Shown here: in pieces, positions 24,448 through 34,567 of the stretch | Layout: each line of letters opens with the position of its first letter | Numbering within the stretch: position 1 is the first letter of the stretch | Source: Burkholderia ubonensis subsp. mesacidophila | GTDB lineage: Bacteria > Pseudomonadota > Gammaproteobacteria > Burkholderiales > Burkholderiaceae | Length of the DNA stretch: 64,000 bases | NCBI RefSeq assembly: GCF_002097715.1 | Contig: NZ_CP020738.1 | Span: forward strand, 1,488,001 to 1,552,000 | Direction: 5' to 3' | Position numbers and translations under genes: made by a program | The notes under the pieces: model-generated | What the model was told of the DNA's origin: nothing | Database searches by the model: none | Seen by the model: the letters and a program-made list of their open reading frames with translations, nothing else

Positions 24448-25911
24448 ATGACCATCAAGCACTGGATCGACGGCCGCGAAGTCGAAAGCCGCGAGACGTT
24501 CACGACGCTGAATCCGGCGACCGGCGACGTGATCACCGACGTCGCGTCGGGCGGCGAAGCGGAAGTCGACGCGGCCGTGCGCGCGGCGAAGGCCGCATTC
24601 CCGAAATGGGCGAACACGCCCGCGAAGGAGCGCGCGAAGCTGATGCGCAAGCTCGGCGAGCTGATCGAGAAGAACGTGCCGATGCTCGCGGCGCTGGAGA
24701 CGCAGGATACGGGCCTGCCGATCGAGCAGACCAGCAAGCAGCTGATTCCGCGCGCGTCGGAGAACTTCAATTTCTTCGCGGAAGTGTGCGTGCAGATGAA
24801 CGGCCGCACGTATCCGGTCGACGACCAGATGCTGAACTACACGCTGTACCAGCCGGTCGGCGTGTGCGCGCTGGTGTCGCCGTGGAACGTGCCGTTCATG
24901 ACCGCGACGTGGAAGACGGCGCCGTGTCTCGCGCTCGGCAATACCGCGGTGCTGAAGATGTCCGAGCTGTCGCCGCTGACCGCCGACCAGCTCGGCCGGC
25001 TCGCGCTCGAAGCCGGCATTCCGCCCGGCGTGCTGAACGTCGTGCAGGGCTACGGCGCGACCGCCGGCGACGCGCTGGTGCGGCATCCGGACGTGCGCGC
25101 GGTGTCGTTTACCGGCGGCACGGCCACCGGCAAGCGGATCATGGAGCGCGCGGGCCTGAAGAAATATTCGATGGAGCTCGGCGGCAAGTCGCCGGTGCTG
25201 ATTTTCGACGACGCCGATTTCGACCGCGCGCTCGACGCGTCGCTGTTTACGATCTTCTCGATCAACGGCGAACGCTGCACCGCGGGCTCGCGCATTTTCG
25301 TGCAGCGTTCGATCTACGACCGCTTCGTGCAGGAATTCACGCGCCGCGCGAACAATCTGGTGGTCGGCGATCCGGCCGACCCGGCGACGCAGCTCGGCGC
25401 GATGATCACGCGCGCGCACTGGGAGAAGGTGACGGGCTACATCCGCATCGGCGAGCAGGAAGGCGCGCGGCTCGTCGCGGGCGGCGCCGACCAGCCGGCG
25501 CACCTGCCTGCGCACCTGCGCAACGGCAACTTCGTGCGGCCGACCGTGTTCGCCGACGTCGACAACCGGATGCGCATCGCGCAGGAGGAAATCTTCGGCC
25601 CGGTCGCGTGCCTGATTCCGTTCGAGGACGAGGACGAAGGGCTGCGCCTCGCGAACGACACGCGCTACGGGCTCGCGTCGTACCTCTGGACGCAGGACGT
25701 CGGCAAGGTGCATCGCCTCGCGCGCGGCATCGAGGCCGGGATGGTGTTCGTCAACAGCCAGAACGTGCGCGACCTGCGCCAGCCGTTCGGCGGCGTGAAG
25801 GAGTCGGGCACCGGGCGCGAGGGCGGTGAGTACAGCTTCGACGTGTTCGCCGAGATCAAGAACGTCTGCATCTCGATGGGTTCGCATCACATTCCGCGCT
25901 GGGGCGTGTAA
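24448..25911 (+). CDS. hpaE: 5-carboxymethyl-2-hydroxymuconate semialdehyde dehydrogenase
   Basis: The 487-residue NAD-dependent aldehyde dehydrogenase oxidises the ring-cleavage product of HpaD to 5-carboxymethyl-2-hydroxymuconate. Visible family elements are SPWNVPFMTATWKTAP, FTGGTATGKRI, the general-base ELGGKSP (Glu about 247) and the catalytic Cys in SINGERCTAGSRIF (about 281). FVNSQNVRDLRQPFGG and the closing YSFDVFAEIKNVCISMG are characteristic of HpaE. CAAGGAGAGCAG precedes the ATG. Third gene of the operon, 22 bp after hpaG2. Confidence 0.94.
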   Translation: MTIKHWIDGREVESRETFTTLNPATGDVITDVASGGEAEVDAAVRAAKAAFPKWANTPAKERAKLMRKLGELIEKNVPMLAALETQDTGLPIEQTSKQLIPRASENFNFFAEVCVQMNGRTYPVDDQMLNYTLYQPVGVCALVSPWNVPFMTATWKTAPCLALGNTAVLKMSELSPLTADQLGRLALEAGIPPGVLNVVQGYGATAGDALVRHPDVRAVSFTGGTATGKRIMERAGLKKYSMELGGKSPVLIFDDADFDRALDASLFTIFSINGERCTAGSRIFVQRSIYDRFVQEFTRRANNLVVGDPADPATQLGAMITRAHWEKVTGYIRIGEQEGARLVAGGADQPAHLPAHLRNGNFVRPTVFADVDNRMRIAQEEIFGPVACLIPFEDEDEGLRLANDTRYGLASYLWTQDVGKVHRLARGIEAGMVFVNSQNVRDLRQPFGGVKESGTGREGGEYSFDVFAEIKNVCISMGSHHIPRWGV

Positions 25912-25946
25912 GCGGCGCGTGAAAGAACGCTACGGAGACACTCACG

Positions 25947-26795
25947 ATGGGCAAATTGTCCCTCGCTGCAAAGATCACGCACGTGCCGTCGATGTACCTG
26001 TCCGAGCTGGCGGGCAAGCATCACGGCTGCCGCGCGGAAGCGATCCGCGGCCATCAACTGATCGGCGAGCGCTGCCGTGCGCTCGGCGTCGACACGATCG
26101 TCGTGTCCGACGTCCACTGGCTCGTCAACGCCGGCTATCACGTGAACTGCAACGCGCGGTTTTCCGGCGTCTACACGAGCAACGAGTTGCCGCACTTCAT
26201 CCGCGACATGGCCTACGCGTATCGGGGCAATCCGGAACTCGGCCGGCTGATCGCGGAAACGGCGTCGGCGCGCGGCATCGCGACGCGCGCACACGAGATC
26301 GACAGCCTCGAGCTCGAATACGGGACGCTGGTGCCGATGCGCTACATGAACGCCGACCAGCACTTCAAGGTCGTGTCGATCGCCGGCTGGTGCATGTGGC
26401 ATTCGCTCGACGAGAGCCGCCGCTTCGGTGAAGCGTTGCTCGAAGCGATCGAAAAGAGCGACGCGAACGTCGCGTTCCTCGCGAGCGGTTCGCTGTCGCA
26501 TCGCTTCAACGACAACGGCAGCCCCGAGGAATCGATTCACCAGATCAGCCGCGAGTTTTTCCGGCAGGTCGACCTGCGCGTCGTCGAGCTGTGGAAGCAG
26601 GGCGATTTCAAGACGTTCTGCGCGATGCTGCCCGAATACAACACGCACTGCCACGGCGAAGGCGGGATGCACGACACCGCGATGCTGCTCGGCCTGCTCG
26701 GCTGGGACCGCTACGACAAGCCCGTCGAAATCGTCACCGACTACTTCGCGAGCTCGGGCACCGGGCAGATCAACGCGATCTTTCCGCTGCCCTGA
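25947..26795 (+). CDS. hpaD: 3,4-dihydroxyphenylacetate 2,3-dioxygenase
   Basis: The 282-residue class III extradiol dioxygenase opens homoprotocatechuate next to its hydroxyls, using Fe(II) and O2. It has the LigB-type pattern: a His in the N-terminal LSELAGKHHGCRA, VSDVHWLVNAGYHVN and SLSHRFNDNGSPEE. Length matches the enterobacterial enzyme (283). The CTACGGAGACACTCACG ribosome binding region precedes the start. It is the committed ring-fission step of this cluster. Confidence 0.94.
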   Translation: MGKLSLAAKITHVPSMYLSELAGKHHGCRAEAIRGHQLIGERCRALGVDTIVVSDVHWLVNAGYHVNCNARFSGVYTSNELPHFIRDMAYAYRGNPELGRLIAETASARGIATRAHEIDSLELEYGTLVPMRYMNADQHFKVVSIAGWCMWHSLDESRRFGEALLEAIEKSDANVAFLASGSLSHRFNDNGSPEESIHQISREFFRQVDLRVVELWKQGDFKTFCAMLPEYNTHCHGEGGMHDTAMLLGLLGWDRYDKPVEIVTDYFASSGTGQINAIFPLP

Positions 26796-26800
26796 ACGTC

Positions 26801-26820
26801 GCCACGTCACGCCACGTCAC
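26801..26820 (+). repeat. Tandem 10-bp repeat between hpaD and hpaF
   Basis: GCCACGTCAC is repeated exactly twice in the 46-bp gap between hpaD and hpaF. It does not overlap the GGAG of hpaF. Probably a small slippage duplication. Confidence 0.6.
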
Positions 26821-26841
26821 GCATCCGACAGGAGAATCGTC

Positions 26842-27234
26842 ATGCCACACATCGTCGTCGAGTACACCGCGAACCTTCGCGACGACGCGCGCATTCCCGC
26901 GCTGCTGCGCACGATCAACGCGACGCTGATCGCGCAGGGCGGCGTGTTCCCGACCGGCGGCATCCGCTCGCGCGCGATCGAGCTGCAGGACTACTGCGTC
27001 GCGGACGGCACCGAGGACGATGCGTTCGTCCACGTGACGCTGAAGATCGGCGCGGGCCGCAGCGAAGAAGTGAAAAAGGCCGCGTGCGACGCGCTGTTCG
27101 ACGCGATCAACGCGCATTTCGCCGAGCTGTACGCGAAGCGCTACCTTGCGCTGTCGATGGAGCTGACCGAGTTCAGCGAGAGCGGCTCGTACAAGCACAA
27201 CAACATTCACGCCCGCTACCAGCGGGCCGGCTGA
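26842..27234 (+). CDS. hpaF: 5-carboxymethyl-2-hydroxymuconate delta-isomerase
   Basis: This 130-residue tautomerase-superfamily enzyme begins [12 protein letters not shown]; once Met is removed, Pro1 becomes the catalytic base, as in 4-oxalocrotonate tautomerase and CHMI. The C-terminal [20 protein letters not shown] is characteristic of HpaF. It converts 5-carboxymethyl-2-hydroxymuconate to 5-oxopent-3-ene-1,2,5-tricarboxylate, the HpaG substrate. GACAGGAGAATCGTC lies before the ATG. Confidence 0.93.
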   Translation: MPHIVVEYTANLRDDARIPALLRTINATLIAQGGVFPTGGIRSRAIELQDYCVADGTEDDAFVHVTLKIGAGRSEEVKKAACDALFDAINAHFAELYAKRYLALSMELTEFSESGSYKHNNIHARYQRAG

Positions 27235-27253
27235 ACCCCACTCGGAGCCGACC

Positions 27254-28057
27254 ATGTTCGATACCGCGACCATCGACCAGCTCGCGCGCCGCCTCGACGA
27301 CGCGGAGCGCGAACGCAAGCAGATCCGCCAGATCTCGCTCGACTATCCCGACATCACGATCGACGACGCCTATGCGATCCAGCGCGCGTGGGTCAGCCTC
27401 AAGCTTGCGGAGGGCCGCGTGCTGAAGGGGCACAAGATCGGCCTCACGTCGAAGGCGATGCAGAACACGTCGCAGATCGACGAGCCGGACTACGGCGCGC
27501 TGCTCGACGACATGTTCTTCGAGGACGGCGGCACGATCCCGACCGGGCGCTTCATCGTACCGCGCGTCGAGGTCGAGCTCGCGTTCGTGCTCCGCAAGCG
27601 TCTGAGCGGGCCGAACTGCACGATCTTCGACGTGTACGACGCGGTCGACTACGTCGTGCCCGCGCTCGAGATCATCGACGCGCGCAGCCAGTCGATCGAC
27701 CCCGATACGCAGCGCCCGCGCAAGGTGTTCGACACGATCGCCGACAACGCGGCGAACGCCGGCGTCGTGATCGGCGGGCGGCCCGTGCGGCCGGCCGACG
27801 TCGACCTGCGCTGGGTCGCGGCGATCATGTCGCGCAACGGCGTGGTCGAGGAAACCGGCGTCGCGGCCGGCGTGCTGAACCATCCGGCCAACGGTGTCGT
27901 GTGGCTCGCGAACCGGCTCGCGCGCTTCGACGTCGCGCTGGAGCCCGGGCAGATCGTGCTCGGCGGGTCGTTTACGCGGCCGTGCGCGGCGCGCGCCGGC
28001 GACACGTTCAGCGTCGACTACGGTCCGCTCGGGACCATTCAATGCCATTTCGGGTGA
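27254..28057 (+). CDS. hpaH: 2-oxo-hept-3-ene-1,7-dioate hydratase
   Basis: The 267-residue FAH-related hydratase adds water to 2-oxohept-3-ene-1,7-dioate. Typical elements are [20 protein letters not shown], the metal-ligand [12 protein letters not shown] (Glu-x-Glu), [10 protein letters not shown] and a closing [18 protein letters not shown]. Length equals the E. coli enzyme. It follows hpaF by 19 bp, and its stop is 6 bp before hpaI, so translation is probably linked. Confidence 0.94.
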   Translation: MFDTATIDQLARRLDDAERERKQIRQISLDYPDITIDDAYAIQRAWVSLKLAEGRVLKGHKIGLTSKAMQNTSQIDEPDYGALLDDMFFEDGGTIPTGRFIVPRVEVELAFVLRKRLSGPNCTIFDVYDAVDYVVPALEIIDARSQSIDPDTQRPRKVFDTIADNAANAGVVIGGRPVRPADVDLRWVAAIMSRNGVVEETGVAAGVLNHPANGVVWLANRLARFDVALEPGQIVLGGSFTRPCAARAGDTFSVDYGPLGTIQCHFG

Positions 28058-28063
28058 CGCGAC

Positions 28064-28870
28064 ATGCAGATGCCATCGAATCCCTTCAAGGCCGCGCTCG
28101 CGCGCGGCGACGCGCAGATCGGGCTGTGGCTCGGCCTCGCCAGTCCGTACAGCGCCGAAGTCGTCGCGGACGCCGGTTTCGACTGGCTGCTGATCGACGG
28201 CGAGCATGCGCCGAACACGGTGCCGACGATCCTCGCGCAATTGCAGGCGATCGCGCCGTATCCGTCGCATCCGGTCGTGCGCGTGCCGTGGAACGACCCG
28301 GTGATCGTCAAGCAGGTGCTCGATCTCGGCGCGCAGACGCTGCTCGTGCCGATGGTGCAGAGCGCGGCCGAGGCGCGCGCGGCGGTGGCCGCGACCCGCT
28401 ATCCGCCGGAAGGCATCCGCGGCGTCGGCAGCGCGCTGGCGCGGGCGTCGCGCTGGAATCGCGTCGGCGACTACCTGCAGCGCGCGAACGGCGAGATGGC
28501 GGTGCTCGTGCAGGTCGAGACGCGTGCGGGGCTCGACGCGATTGATGCGATCGCGCGGGTGGACGGCGTCGACGGCGTGTTCATCGGGCCGGCCGACCTG
28601 GCGGCCGACCTCGGGCAGCTCGGCAATCCGGGGCATCAGGATGTGCAGGCAGCGATCGATCATGCGATCCGCACGATCAAGGCGGCCGGCAAGGCGCCGG
28701 GGATTCTCAGCGCCGATGAAGCGGCGGCGCGGCGGTATCTCGAAGCGGGTGCGTTGTTTGTCGCGGTGGGGGTCGATACGACGTTGCTCGCGAGAAGCGC
28801 GGAGCGGTTGGCGGCGCAGTTCAAGGGGAAACCGGCCGACGCCGCGAAGCAGGGCGACGGCACGTATTGA
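28064..28870 (+). CDS. hpaI: 4-hydroxy-2-oxoheptane-1,7-dioate aldolase
   Basis: The 268-residue class II (metal-dependent) pyruvate aldolase splits the HpaH product to pyruvate and succinate semialdehyde. [15 protein letters not shown] carries the catalytic His region, [12 protein letters not shown] a metal ligand Glu, and [15 protein letters not shown] the second metal ligand Asp. Length matches HpaI (262) with a slightly longer tail. Last gene of the operon; the 60-bp gap to the convergent AraC gene shows no strong terminator. Confidence 0.94.
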   Translation: MQMPSNPFKAALARGDAQIGLWLGLASPYSAEVVADAGFDWLLIDGEHAPNTVPTILAQLQAIAPYPSHPVVRVPWNDPVIVKQVLDLGAQTLLVPMVQSAAEARAAVAATRYPPEGIRGVGSALARASRWNRVGDYLQRANGEMAVLVQVETRAGLDAIDAIARVDGVDGVFIGPADLAADLGQLGNPGHQDVQAAIDHAIRTIKAAGKAPGILSADEAAARRYLEAGALFVAVGVDTTLLARSAERLAAQFKGKPADAAKQGDGTY

Positions 28871-28930
28871 AGGCGCGGCGAATCGAATGTCGCCACCGTC
28901 GATGCGTGCATGCGAGTGCGCAATGACGCG

Positions 28931-29737
28931 CTACGCGGCGTCGCCCCGGCGTCCGTCGTGTCCAGCTTCCATATACCGCCCCGGGGTCGTTCCCAACGCG
29001 CGCCGGAACATGTCGATGAACGCGCTCACGTTGTCGTAGCCGAGATCGAGCGCGATCGTCGTCACCGGCACGCCGTCGGCCACCTTCTCCAACGCGCGCA
29101 GCAGCCGCGCCTGCTGGCGCCACTGCGCGAACGTCAACCCCGTTTCGGCGACGAAGCGGCGGCTCAGCGTGCGCGGTGCGATGCCCGCCCACGTCGCCCA
29201 TTCCTCGAGGCGACGCTTGTCCGCGAGATCGACGCTCAACGCGTCGGTGATCCGTCCGACCCGCGGATCGCGCGGGCGCGGCAGGCCGAGCGTGACCGGC
29301 GGCGATGCCGAGATCTCGTCGAGGATCACTTCCGCCACGCGCGCTTGCGCCGCGTCGAGCGCGGCGCCGCGCCAGCTTGCCGCGCGCCGCACCGCCTCGC
29401 GTAACAGCGCGGAGGTGCGGATCGCGTGCGGCGCCTGCGGCAGCGATCCGCAGCGCGGTTCCGCAACGAACACGCTCCAGCCGGAGAACGGCCCGAACGA
29501 CCGCAGCGAATGCACGCAATGCGGCGGAATCCAGATCGCATGGACGGCCGGCACGACCCAGTCCTGATCGTCGAGGCCGAGCGACAGCAGGCCGGTCAGC
29601 GCGCCGACCAGCTGGCCGCGCGCATGGCGATGCGGCGCGGTCATGCGCGCGTCGCGCTGCGTCAGCTCGGCGGCGGCGATGAACGGGCCATCGGAAGACG
29701 TTACGAGATCGGCGGGAAGAAGCGGAGCGTTCGACAT
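28931..29737 (-). CDS. AraC-family transcriptional regulator with cupin-like sensor (NimR-type)
   Basis: The 268-residue protein has an N-terminal cupin-like sensor (HRHARGQLVGALTGLLSLGL, AVHAIWIPPHCVHSL) and a C-terminal double helix-turn-helix ending with PVTTIALDLGYDNVSAFIDM and FRRALGTTPGRYM, the AraC signature. It is divergent from the 83-residue gene and quinone oxidoreductase gene, with an inverted repeat between, so those are its most likely targets rather than hpa. The start at 29737 is preferred over an in-frame ATG 18 codons upstream because GAATTTCAGCC and the dyad would otherwise be coding. Confidence 0.85.
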   Translation of the reverse strand: MSNAPLLPADLVTSSDGPFIAAAELTQRDARMTAPHRHARGQLVGALTGLLSLGLDDQDWVVPAVHAIWIPPHCVHSLRSFGPFSGWSVFVAEPRCGSLPQAPHAIRTSALLREAVRRAASWRGAALDAAQARVAEVILDEISASPPVTLGLPRPRDPRVGRITDALSVDLADKRRLEEWATWAGIAPRTLSRRFVAETGLTFAQWRQQARLLRALEKVADGVPVTTIALDLGYDNVSAFIDMFRRALGTTPGRYMEAGHDGRRGDAA

Positions 29738-29747
29738 GGCTGAAATT

Positions 29748-29800
29748 CGGTATCGAATGGCATTTATACCGGAGATCGGCCGAACTCGCATCCCTACACT
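29748..29800 (+). promoter_or_regulatory. Candidate AraC-controlled promoter
   Basis: CGGTAT (29748-29753) and ATACCG (29766-29771) form a dyad with a 12-base spacer, followed by a -10-like TACACT at 29795-29800. There is no good -35, which fits activator-dependent promoters. It reads toward the 83-residue gene at 29835. Confidence 0.4.
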
Positions 29801-29834
29801 AGGTGCCTGTTCAACACTTCAGGAGGGCCGCGCG

Positions 29835-30086
29835 ATGCGAGCCGACGAAATGCTTCCCGACCACCTCAACCAGCTCGACCTCAACGGTACGACGATCCGC
29901 AAGGGCAGCGTGGGCGCCTTTCTTGCGAATGCGCGAGTGCTCACCGACCCGCATGCGGACGAGGCCGAGCGATCCCGCGCGGCGGCCGACGCCGCCGACG
30001 TGCTGCCGGCGCTGCGCGCGCTCGGGCTGTTCGACGTGTTCGAGATCCGCGACGCCGCGTTGCGGGCGTGGGTCGATGCACGGTGA
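29835..30086 (+). CDS. Small hypothetical protein (83 aa) paired with an oxidoreductase
   Basis: This is a helical soluble protein: LPDHLNQLDLNGTTIRKGSV, GAFLANARVLTDP, then ALRALGLFDVFEIRDAALRA. It resembles a family of about 80-residue proteins found across Burkholderia, function unknown. TTCAGGAGGGCCGCGCG gives a strong ribosome binding site. Its TGA overlaps an ATG of the following reading frame, so it is probably co-expressed with the quinone oxidoreductase and controlled by the divergent AraC regulator. Confidence 0.65.
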   Translation: MRADEMLPDHLNQLDLNGTTIRKGSVGAFLANARVLTDPHADEAERSRAAADAADVLPALRALGLFDVFEIRDAALRAWVDAR

Positions 30087-30112
30087 TGGCGCAGTCATCT
30101 GAAGTCGCACCG

Positions 30113-31078
30113 ATGAAAGCCGCAATCGTCAATGGAGCGGGCGAGCGCCCCGTTCATGCCGAGTTCGAAGCGCCGCACGCATTGCCCGGCCACCGGCTGG
30201 TCGACGTGACCGCGTCCGCGCTGAGCCGCCTCGCGCAGGCCCAGGCGTCCGGTTCGCACTATTCTTCGATGGGCGGCTTTCCGTTCGTCGCGGGCGTCGA
30301 CGGCACGGGGCGTCTCGACGACGGGCAGCGCGTCTATTTCTTCGGCCCGGTCGCGCCGTTCGGCGCGATGGCCGAGCGCACGGTCGTGCCCGACGCGCAA
30401 TGCGTGCCGCTGCCTGACGGGCTCGATGATGTCACCGCTGCCGCGATCGCGATCCCGGGAATGTCGTCATGGGCCGCGCTGACGGAGCGGGCGCGCATGG
30501 CGGCCGGGGAGACCGTGCTGGTCAACGGCGCGACGGGCGCGTCCGGACGGCTGGCCGTGCGGATCGCGAAGCACCTGGGCGCGGCGAAGGTGATCGCCAC
30601 CGGACGCAACGCGGCGGCGCTGGCAGCGTTGCAATCGGCAGGCGCGGACGCTGTGGTGTCGCTGCAGCAGGACGACGCGCATCTGGCGCGCGCGCTGGAG
30701 CCGCACTTCCGCGCGGGCGTGGACGTCGTGCTTGATTATCTGTGGGGCGCGAGCGCGCGGGCGCTGCTGGTGTCGGCGGCAAAGGCGACGCCGGAAGGCC
30801 GGCCGCTGCGCTTCATGCAGATCGGCTCGATCAGCGGCGCCGAGGTGCTGCTGCCCGGCGCGGTGCTGCGCGCGACCGCGATTACGCTGATGGGCAGCGG
30901 CCTCGGGAGCATTGCGCTGCCGCGCCTGCTGGACGCGGTGCGTGCGGTGTTCGACGCGGTCGAGCCGGCGCGCCTGCACATCGACGCGAACGCCATCCCG
31001 CTGGCGGAGGTCGACCGGTATTGGGACGACGCGAGCAGTCTCGTCCGCCCGGTATTCGTGATGCATGGGGATGCGTGA
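30113..31078 (+). CDS. Zinc-independent quinone oxidoreductase-like MDR protein
   Basis: The 321-residue member of the medium-chain dehydrogenase family has a GroES-like N-domain (MKAAIVNGAGERPVHAEF) and a cofactor domain with VLVNGATGASGRLAVRIAKH; the AxxGxxG pattern fits NADPH-dependent quinone oxidoreductases. The Cys/His ligands of zinc alcohol dehydrogenases are absent. An in-frame ATG at 30086, overlapping the previous stop, would add nine residues; MKAAIVN is the usual family N-terminus, so 30113 is preferred, though neither start has a strong ribosome binding site. Likely role: detoxifying electrophilic quinones or enones. Confidence 0.8.
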   Translation: MKAAIVNGAGERPVHAEFEAPHALPGHRLVDVTASALSRLAQAQASGSHYSSMGGFPFVAGVDGTGRLDDGQRVYFFGPVAPFGAMAERTVVPDAQCVPLPDGLDDVTAAAIAIPGMSSWAALTERARMAAGETVLVNGATGASGRLAVRIAKHLGAAKVIATGRNAAALAALQSAGADAVVSLQQDDAHLARALEPHFRAGVDVVLDYLWGASARALLVSAAKATPEGRPLRFMQIGSISGAEVLLPGAVLRATAITLMGSGLGSIALPRLLDAVRAVFDAVEPARLHIDANAIPLAEVDRYWDDASSLVRPVFVMHGDA

Positions 31079-31152
31079 CGCAGCGGCGCAGTCGGTACGC
31101 GATGCTGCCGACCGGCTGCGCCGTCATGCTTGTATGTTCAAGCCTGACCGGT

Positions 31153-31250
31153 ACGGTAAAGTCTGGGAGCAACCAGACTGAACCGTGTAGTTTGATTCGC
31201 GCTTGGGCCAATGAGCCCGTTTCTGAGTACAGAACGCACGGTTGCCGTGC
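31153..31250 (+). ncRNA. Candidate IS110 bridge RNA (four consecutive stem-loops)
   Basis: Stem 1 (31153-31186): ACGGT..ACCGT outside a perfect AGTCTGG-GAGCAA-CCAGACT. Stem 2 (31205-31218): GGGC-CAATGA-GCCC. Stem 3 (31221-31234): TTCTG-AGTA-CAGAA. Stem 4 (31236-31250): GCACGG-TTG-CCGTGC. Known: IS110 elements carry a bridge RNA in the 5' non-coding end whose loops pair with target and donor DNA and guide the recombinase. A 5' stem-loop followed by further loops in this position fits; loop assignment and RNA ends are inference. Confidence 0.6.
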
Positions 31251-31291
31251 TGGTCTTCCCGAAACCCGAACGGTTACCCGCCCCGATCTGA

Positions 31292-32290
<999 letters not shown>

Positions 32291-32306
32291 CTCGCTAGAC
32301 GGTTAC

Positions 32307-33398
32307 TCAGAACCGCTGCTGAATCCCCACGGTCGCCCCGACCTGCGTATCGCTGTATCCCGCGAAATCGCGCGACACGCCGACCTTCTGCCCGTGCTGC
32401 GCGATCGCGAAGCCGCCGGACGCGTACAGCACCGTGCGCTTCGACAGCGCGTAATTGGCGCGCACCGAGACCAGCGTCGGATCGGCATCGGTGCCGCCCT
32501 TGATGTTCTGGTGATACACGGCCGCGATCAGCGAGAACGCCGGCGTGAACTGGTACGAGCCGCCGACCCAATACATGTCGCTCAACTGGTTCGCCGCCGT
32601 CGTGCGGAACGTGCGCCGGTAATTGCGGTAGCCGGCCATCGTCTTCAGGTTGCCGAAGTCGTAGCTCAAGCCCGCGTGGATGCCCTGGATGTAGTTCACG
32701 GGATCGGCCGGCGTGACGCTGTCGGCCGCGCCGTTCTGCCGGTCGAACGTGACGACTGCGGCGAACGGCCCCTTCTCGTAGCCGAGCGCGAAGTCGTACT
32801 TCGAGCTGGTCTTCACGCTGCCGGCCACGTTGCCGAACCCGTACATCGCGCCGAACTTGAAGCCCGCGTATTCGCCGTCGTAGCGCACCGCGTTCGACGA
32901 GCGCGTGAACAGGCCGTCCTTGCGGCCGCCGGTCGCCGTCGACGAGGTCGCCCACGAGTAGTTCTGCGCGTAGCCCATCGGGTCGAACGGCAGCATGTAG
33001 TCGTAGGTGACGGTGAAGTTGCGGCCCAGCGTAAGCTCGCCCCATTTGCCTTTCAGGCCGACGGTCGCACGGCGCGCGAAGATCGAATCCGGGCCGTCGT
33101 CGAATGCGCCGTTCGCGAGGTCGATCCCGCTTTCCAGGCGGAACACGGCCTTCAGCCCGCCGCCGAGGTCCTCGACGCCGCGCAGGCCCCAGCGCGACGT
33201 GTTCTTGTTGCCGGATTTCAGCTTGAACGCGTTGCCGCCTTCGCGCGCTGCGTGGTTCGTGTATTCGATGCCGGCATCCATGATCCCGTAGATCGTGACC
33301 GACGACTGCGCGTAGGCGGCGGGCACGGCGACGCAGGCCGCGGCGGCCGAGCCGGTAAGGACTACTGTGCGAAGGGAATATGCTGCGCAAGACTTCAT
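32307..33398 (-). CDS. Gram-negative general porin (first copy)
   Basis: The 363-residue outer-membrane trimeric porin has a signal peptide ending ...VPAAYA, then QSSVTIYGIMDAGIEY, the hallmark of Burkholderia/Neisseria porins. A VEDLGGGLKAVFRLESG strand, an eyelet region with FDPMGYAQNY and a C-terminal GATVGIQQRF ending in the Phe required for BAM assembly are present. AAGGAGACACCGTCA precedes the ATG at 33398. It lies 101 bp downstream of the ABC ATPase on the same strand and may be the specific outer-membrane entry for that importer. Confidence 0.92.
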   Translation of the reverse strand: MKSCAAYSLRTVVLTGSAAAACVAVPAAYAQSSVTIYGIMDAGIEYTNHAAREGGNAFKLKSGNKNTSRWGLRGVEDLGGGLKAVFRLESGIDLANGAFDDGPDSIFARRATVGLKGKWGELTLGRNFTVTYDYMLPFDPMGYAQNYSWATSSTATGGRKDGLFTRSSNAVRYDGEYAGFKFGAMYGFGNVAGSVKTSSKYDFALGYEKGPFAAVVTFDRQNGAADSVTPADPVNYIQGIHAGLSYDFGNLKTMAGYRNYRRTFRTTAANQLSDMYWVGGSYQFTPAFSLIAAVYHQNIKGGTDADPTLVSVRANYALSKRTVLYASGGFAIAQHGQKVGVSRDFAGYSDTQVGATVGIQQRF

Positions 33399-33499
33399 TG
33401 ACGGTGTCTCCTTGGTTTTTGTGGGTGAGGGAAATCGTGGCGCACTCGGCGCCTCGGCGGATGCCGGGCCACATCCGCCGAGGTGCGCCGCCGCGCAGG

Positions 33500-34567
33500 T
33501 CAGCCGGCCTTCGCGAACGCCCAGCAGTCGTTGGTCGGGAATTCGAGCCAGTGCTTGCCGGCCGAATGCGGCACGTGGCCGAACGCGCGCAGCCGCAGGT
33601 CGCCGCAATGGAACAGGTATTCCCAGCGGTCGCCGAGATACATCGACGTGACGAGGTCGGCCTGCAGCCGGTTCGCGCCGGGGCCGTCGGCGACCTGCAC
33701 GCGTTCGAGGCGGATCACCGCCTGCGCGTCCTGGCCGGGCGTAAACGTATCGCGGGCCAGTGCGCGCAACTGCCAGCCGTCGCCGGCGAGCGTCACGCAT
33801 TGGCCGTCGACCGCCGCGACGCGCGCGTCGATCCGGTTGTTGCTGCCCATGAATTCGGCCGTGTACAGCGAGCGCGGCGCGCCGTACAGCTCGGCCGGTG
33901 TGCCTTCCTGCTCGATGCGGCCGTTGCGCAGCAGCAGGATGCGATCGGACATCGCCATCGCCTCGGTCTGGTCGTGCGTCACGCAGAGCGCCGACAGCCC
34001 GAGCGACACGATCAGCTCGCGCAGCCATGCGCGCGCTTCCTCGCGCAGCTTCGCGTCGAGGTTCGACAGCGGCTCGTCGAGCAGGATCACCGGCGGGTTG
34101 TAGACGAGCGCGCGCGCGATCGCGACGCGCTGCTGCTGGCCGCCGGAAAGCTGGTGCGGATAGCGTTCGGCGAGGTGCCCGAGGCCGAGCTGGTCGAGCG
34201 CGCTTTGCACGCGGCGCTTCTGCTCGGCAGGCGCTACGCGGCGCAGCTTCAGCCCGTAGCCGACGTTGTCGGCGACGGTGCGGTGCGGCCACAGCGCGTA
34301 CGACTGGAACACGAGCCCGAGCGAGCGCTGCTCGACCGGCAGGTCGACCTGCCGCGCGCCGTCGAAGAACACCCGGTCGTCGAGCTGGATGCGCCCGCCC
34401 GACGGCTGTTCGAGGCCCGCGACCGCGCGCAGCAGCGTGGTCTTGCCGCTGCCCGACGCGCCCAGCAGGCACACGACCTCGCCGGCCTTCAGTTCGAACG
34501 ACACGCCCTTGAGGATCGGGTTCGCGCCGTAGCTCAGATGCAGATCGTCGACGATGAGCTTATCCAT
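33500..34567 (-). CDS. ABC importer ATP-binding protein, FbpC/PotA type
   Basis: The 355-residue ATPase has Walker A GASGSGKTT (about 36-44), Q-loop VFQSYALWPH, signature LSGGQQQRVAIARAL, Walker B VILLDEPLSNLD and a switch His in CVTHDQTEA. A C-terminal TOBE domain (about 235-350) is typical of Fe3+, polyamine and phosphonate importers. It overlaps the permease gene by 8 bases and is the last gene of the binding protein-permease-ATPase set. Confidence 0.92.
   Translation of the reverse strand: MDKLIVDDLHLSYGANPILKGVSFELKAGEVVCLLGASGSGKTTLLRAVAGLEQPSGGRIQLDDRVFFDGARQVDLPVEQRSLGLVFQSYALWPHRTVADNVGYGLKLRRVAPAEQKRRVQSALDQLGLGHLAERYPHQLSGGQQQRVAIARALVYNPPVILLDEPLSNLDAKLREEARAWLRELIVSLGLSALCVTHDQTEAMAMSDRILLLRNGRIEQEGTPAELYGAPRSLYTAEFMGSNNRIDARVAAVDGQCVTLAGDGWQLRALARDTFTPGQDAQAVIRLERVQVADGPGANRLQADLVTSMYLGDRWEYLFHCGDLRLRAFGHVPHSAGKHWLEFPTNDCWAFAKAG

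Noticed and set aside
26801..26820. CRISPR-like repeat between hpaD and hpaF
   Set aside because: It is only two abutting copies of 10 bp without spacers; no cas genes are present.
28931..29737. The AraC regulator as HpaA, activator of hpaBC
   Set aside because: It is convergent with hpaI, divergent from an unrelated oxidoreductase unit, and hpaBC are absent here; context favours a different target.
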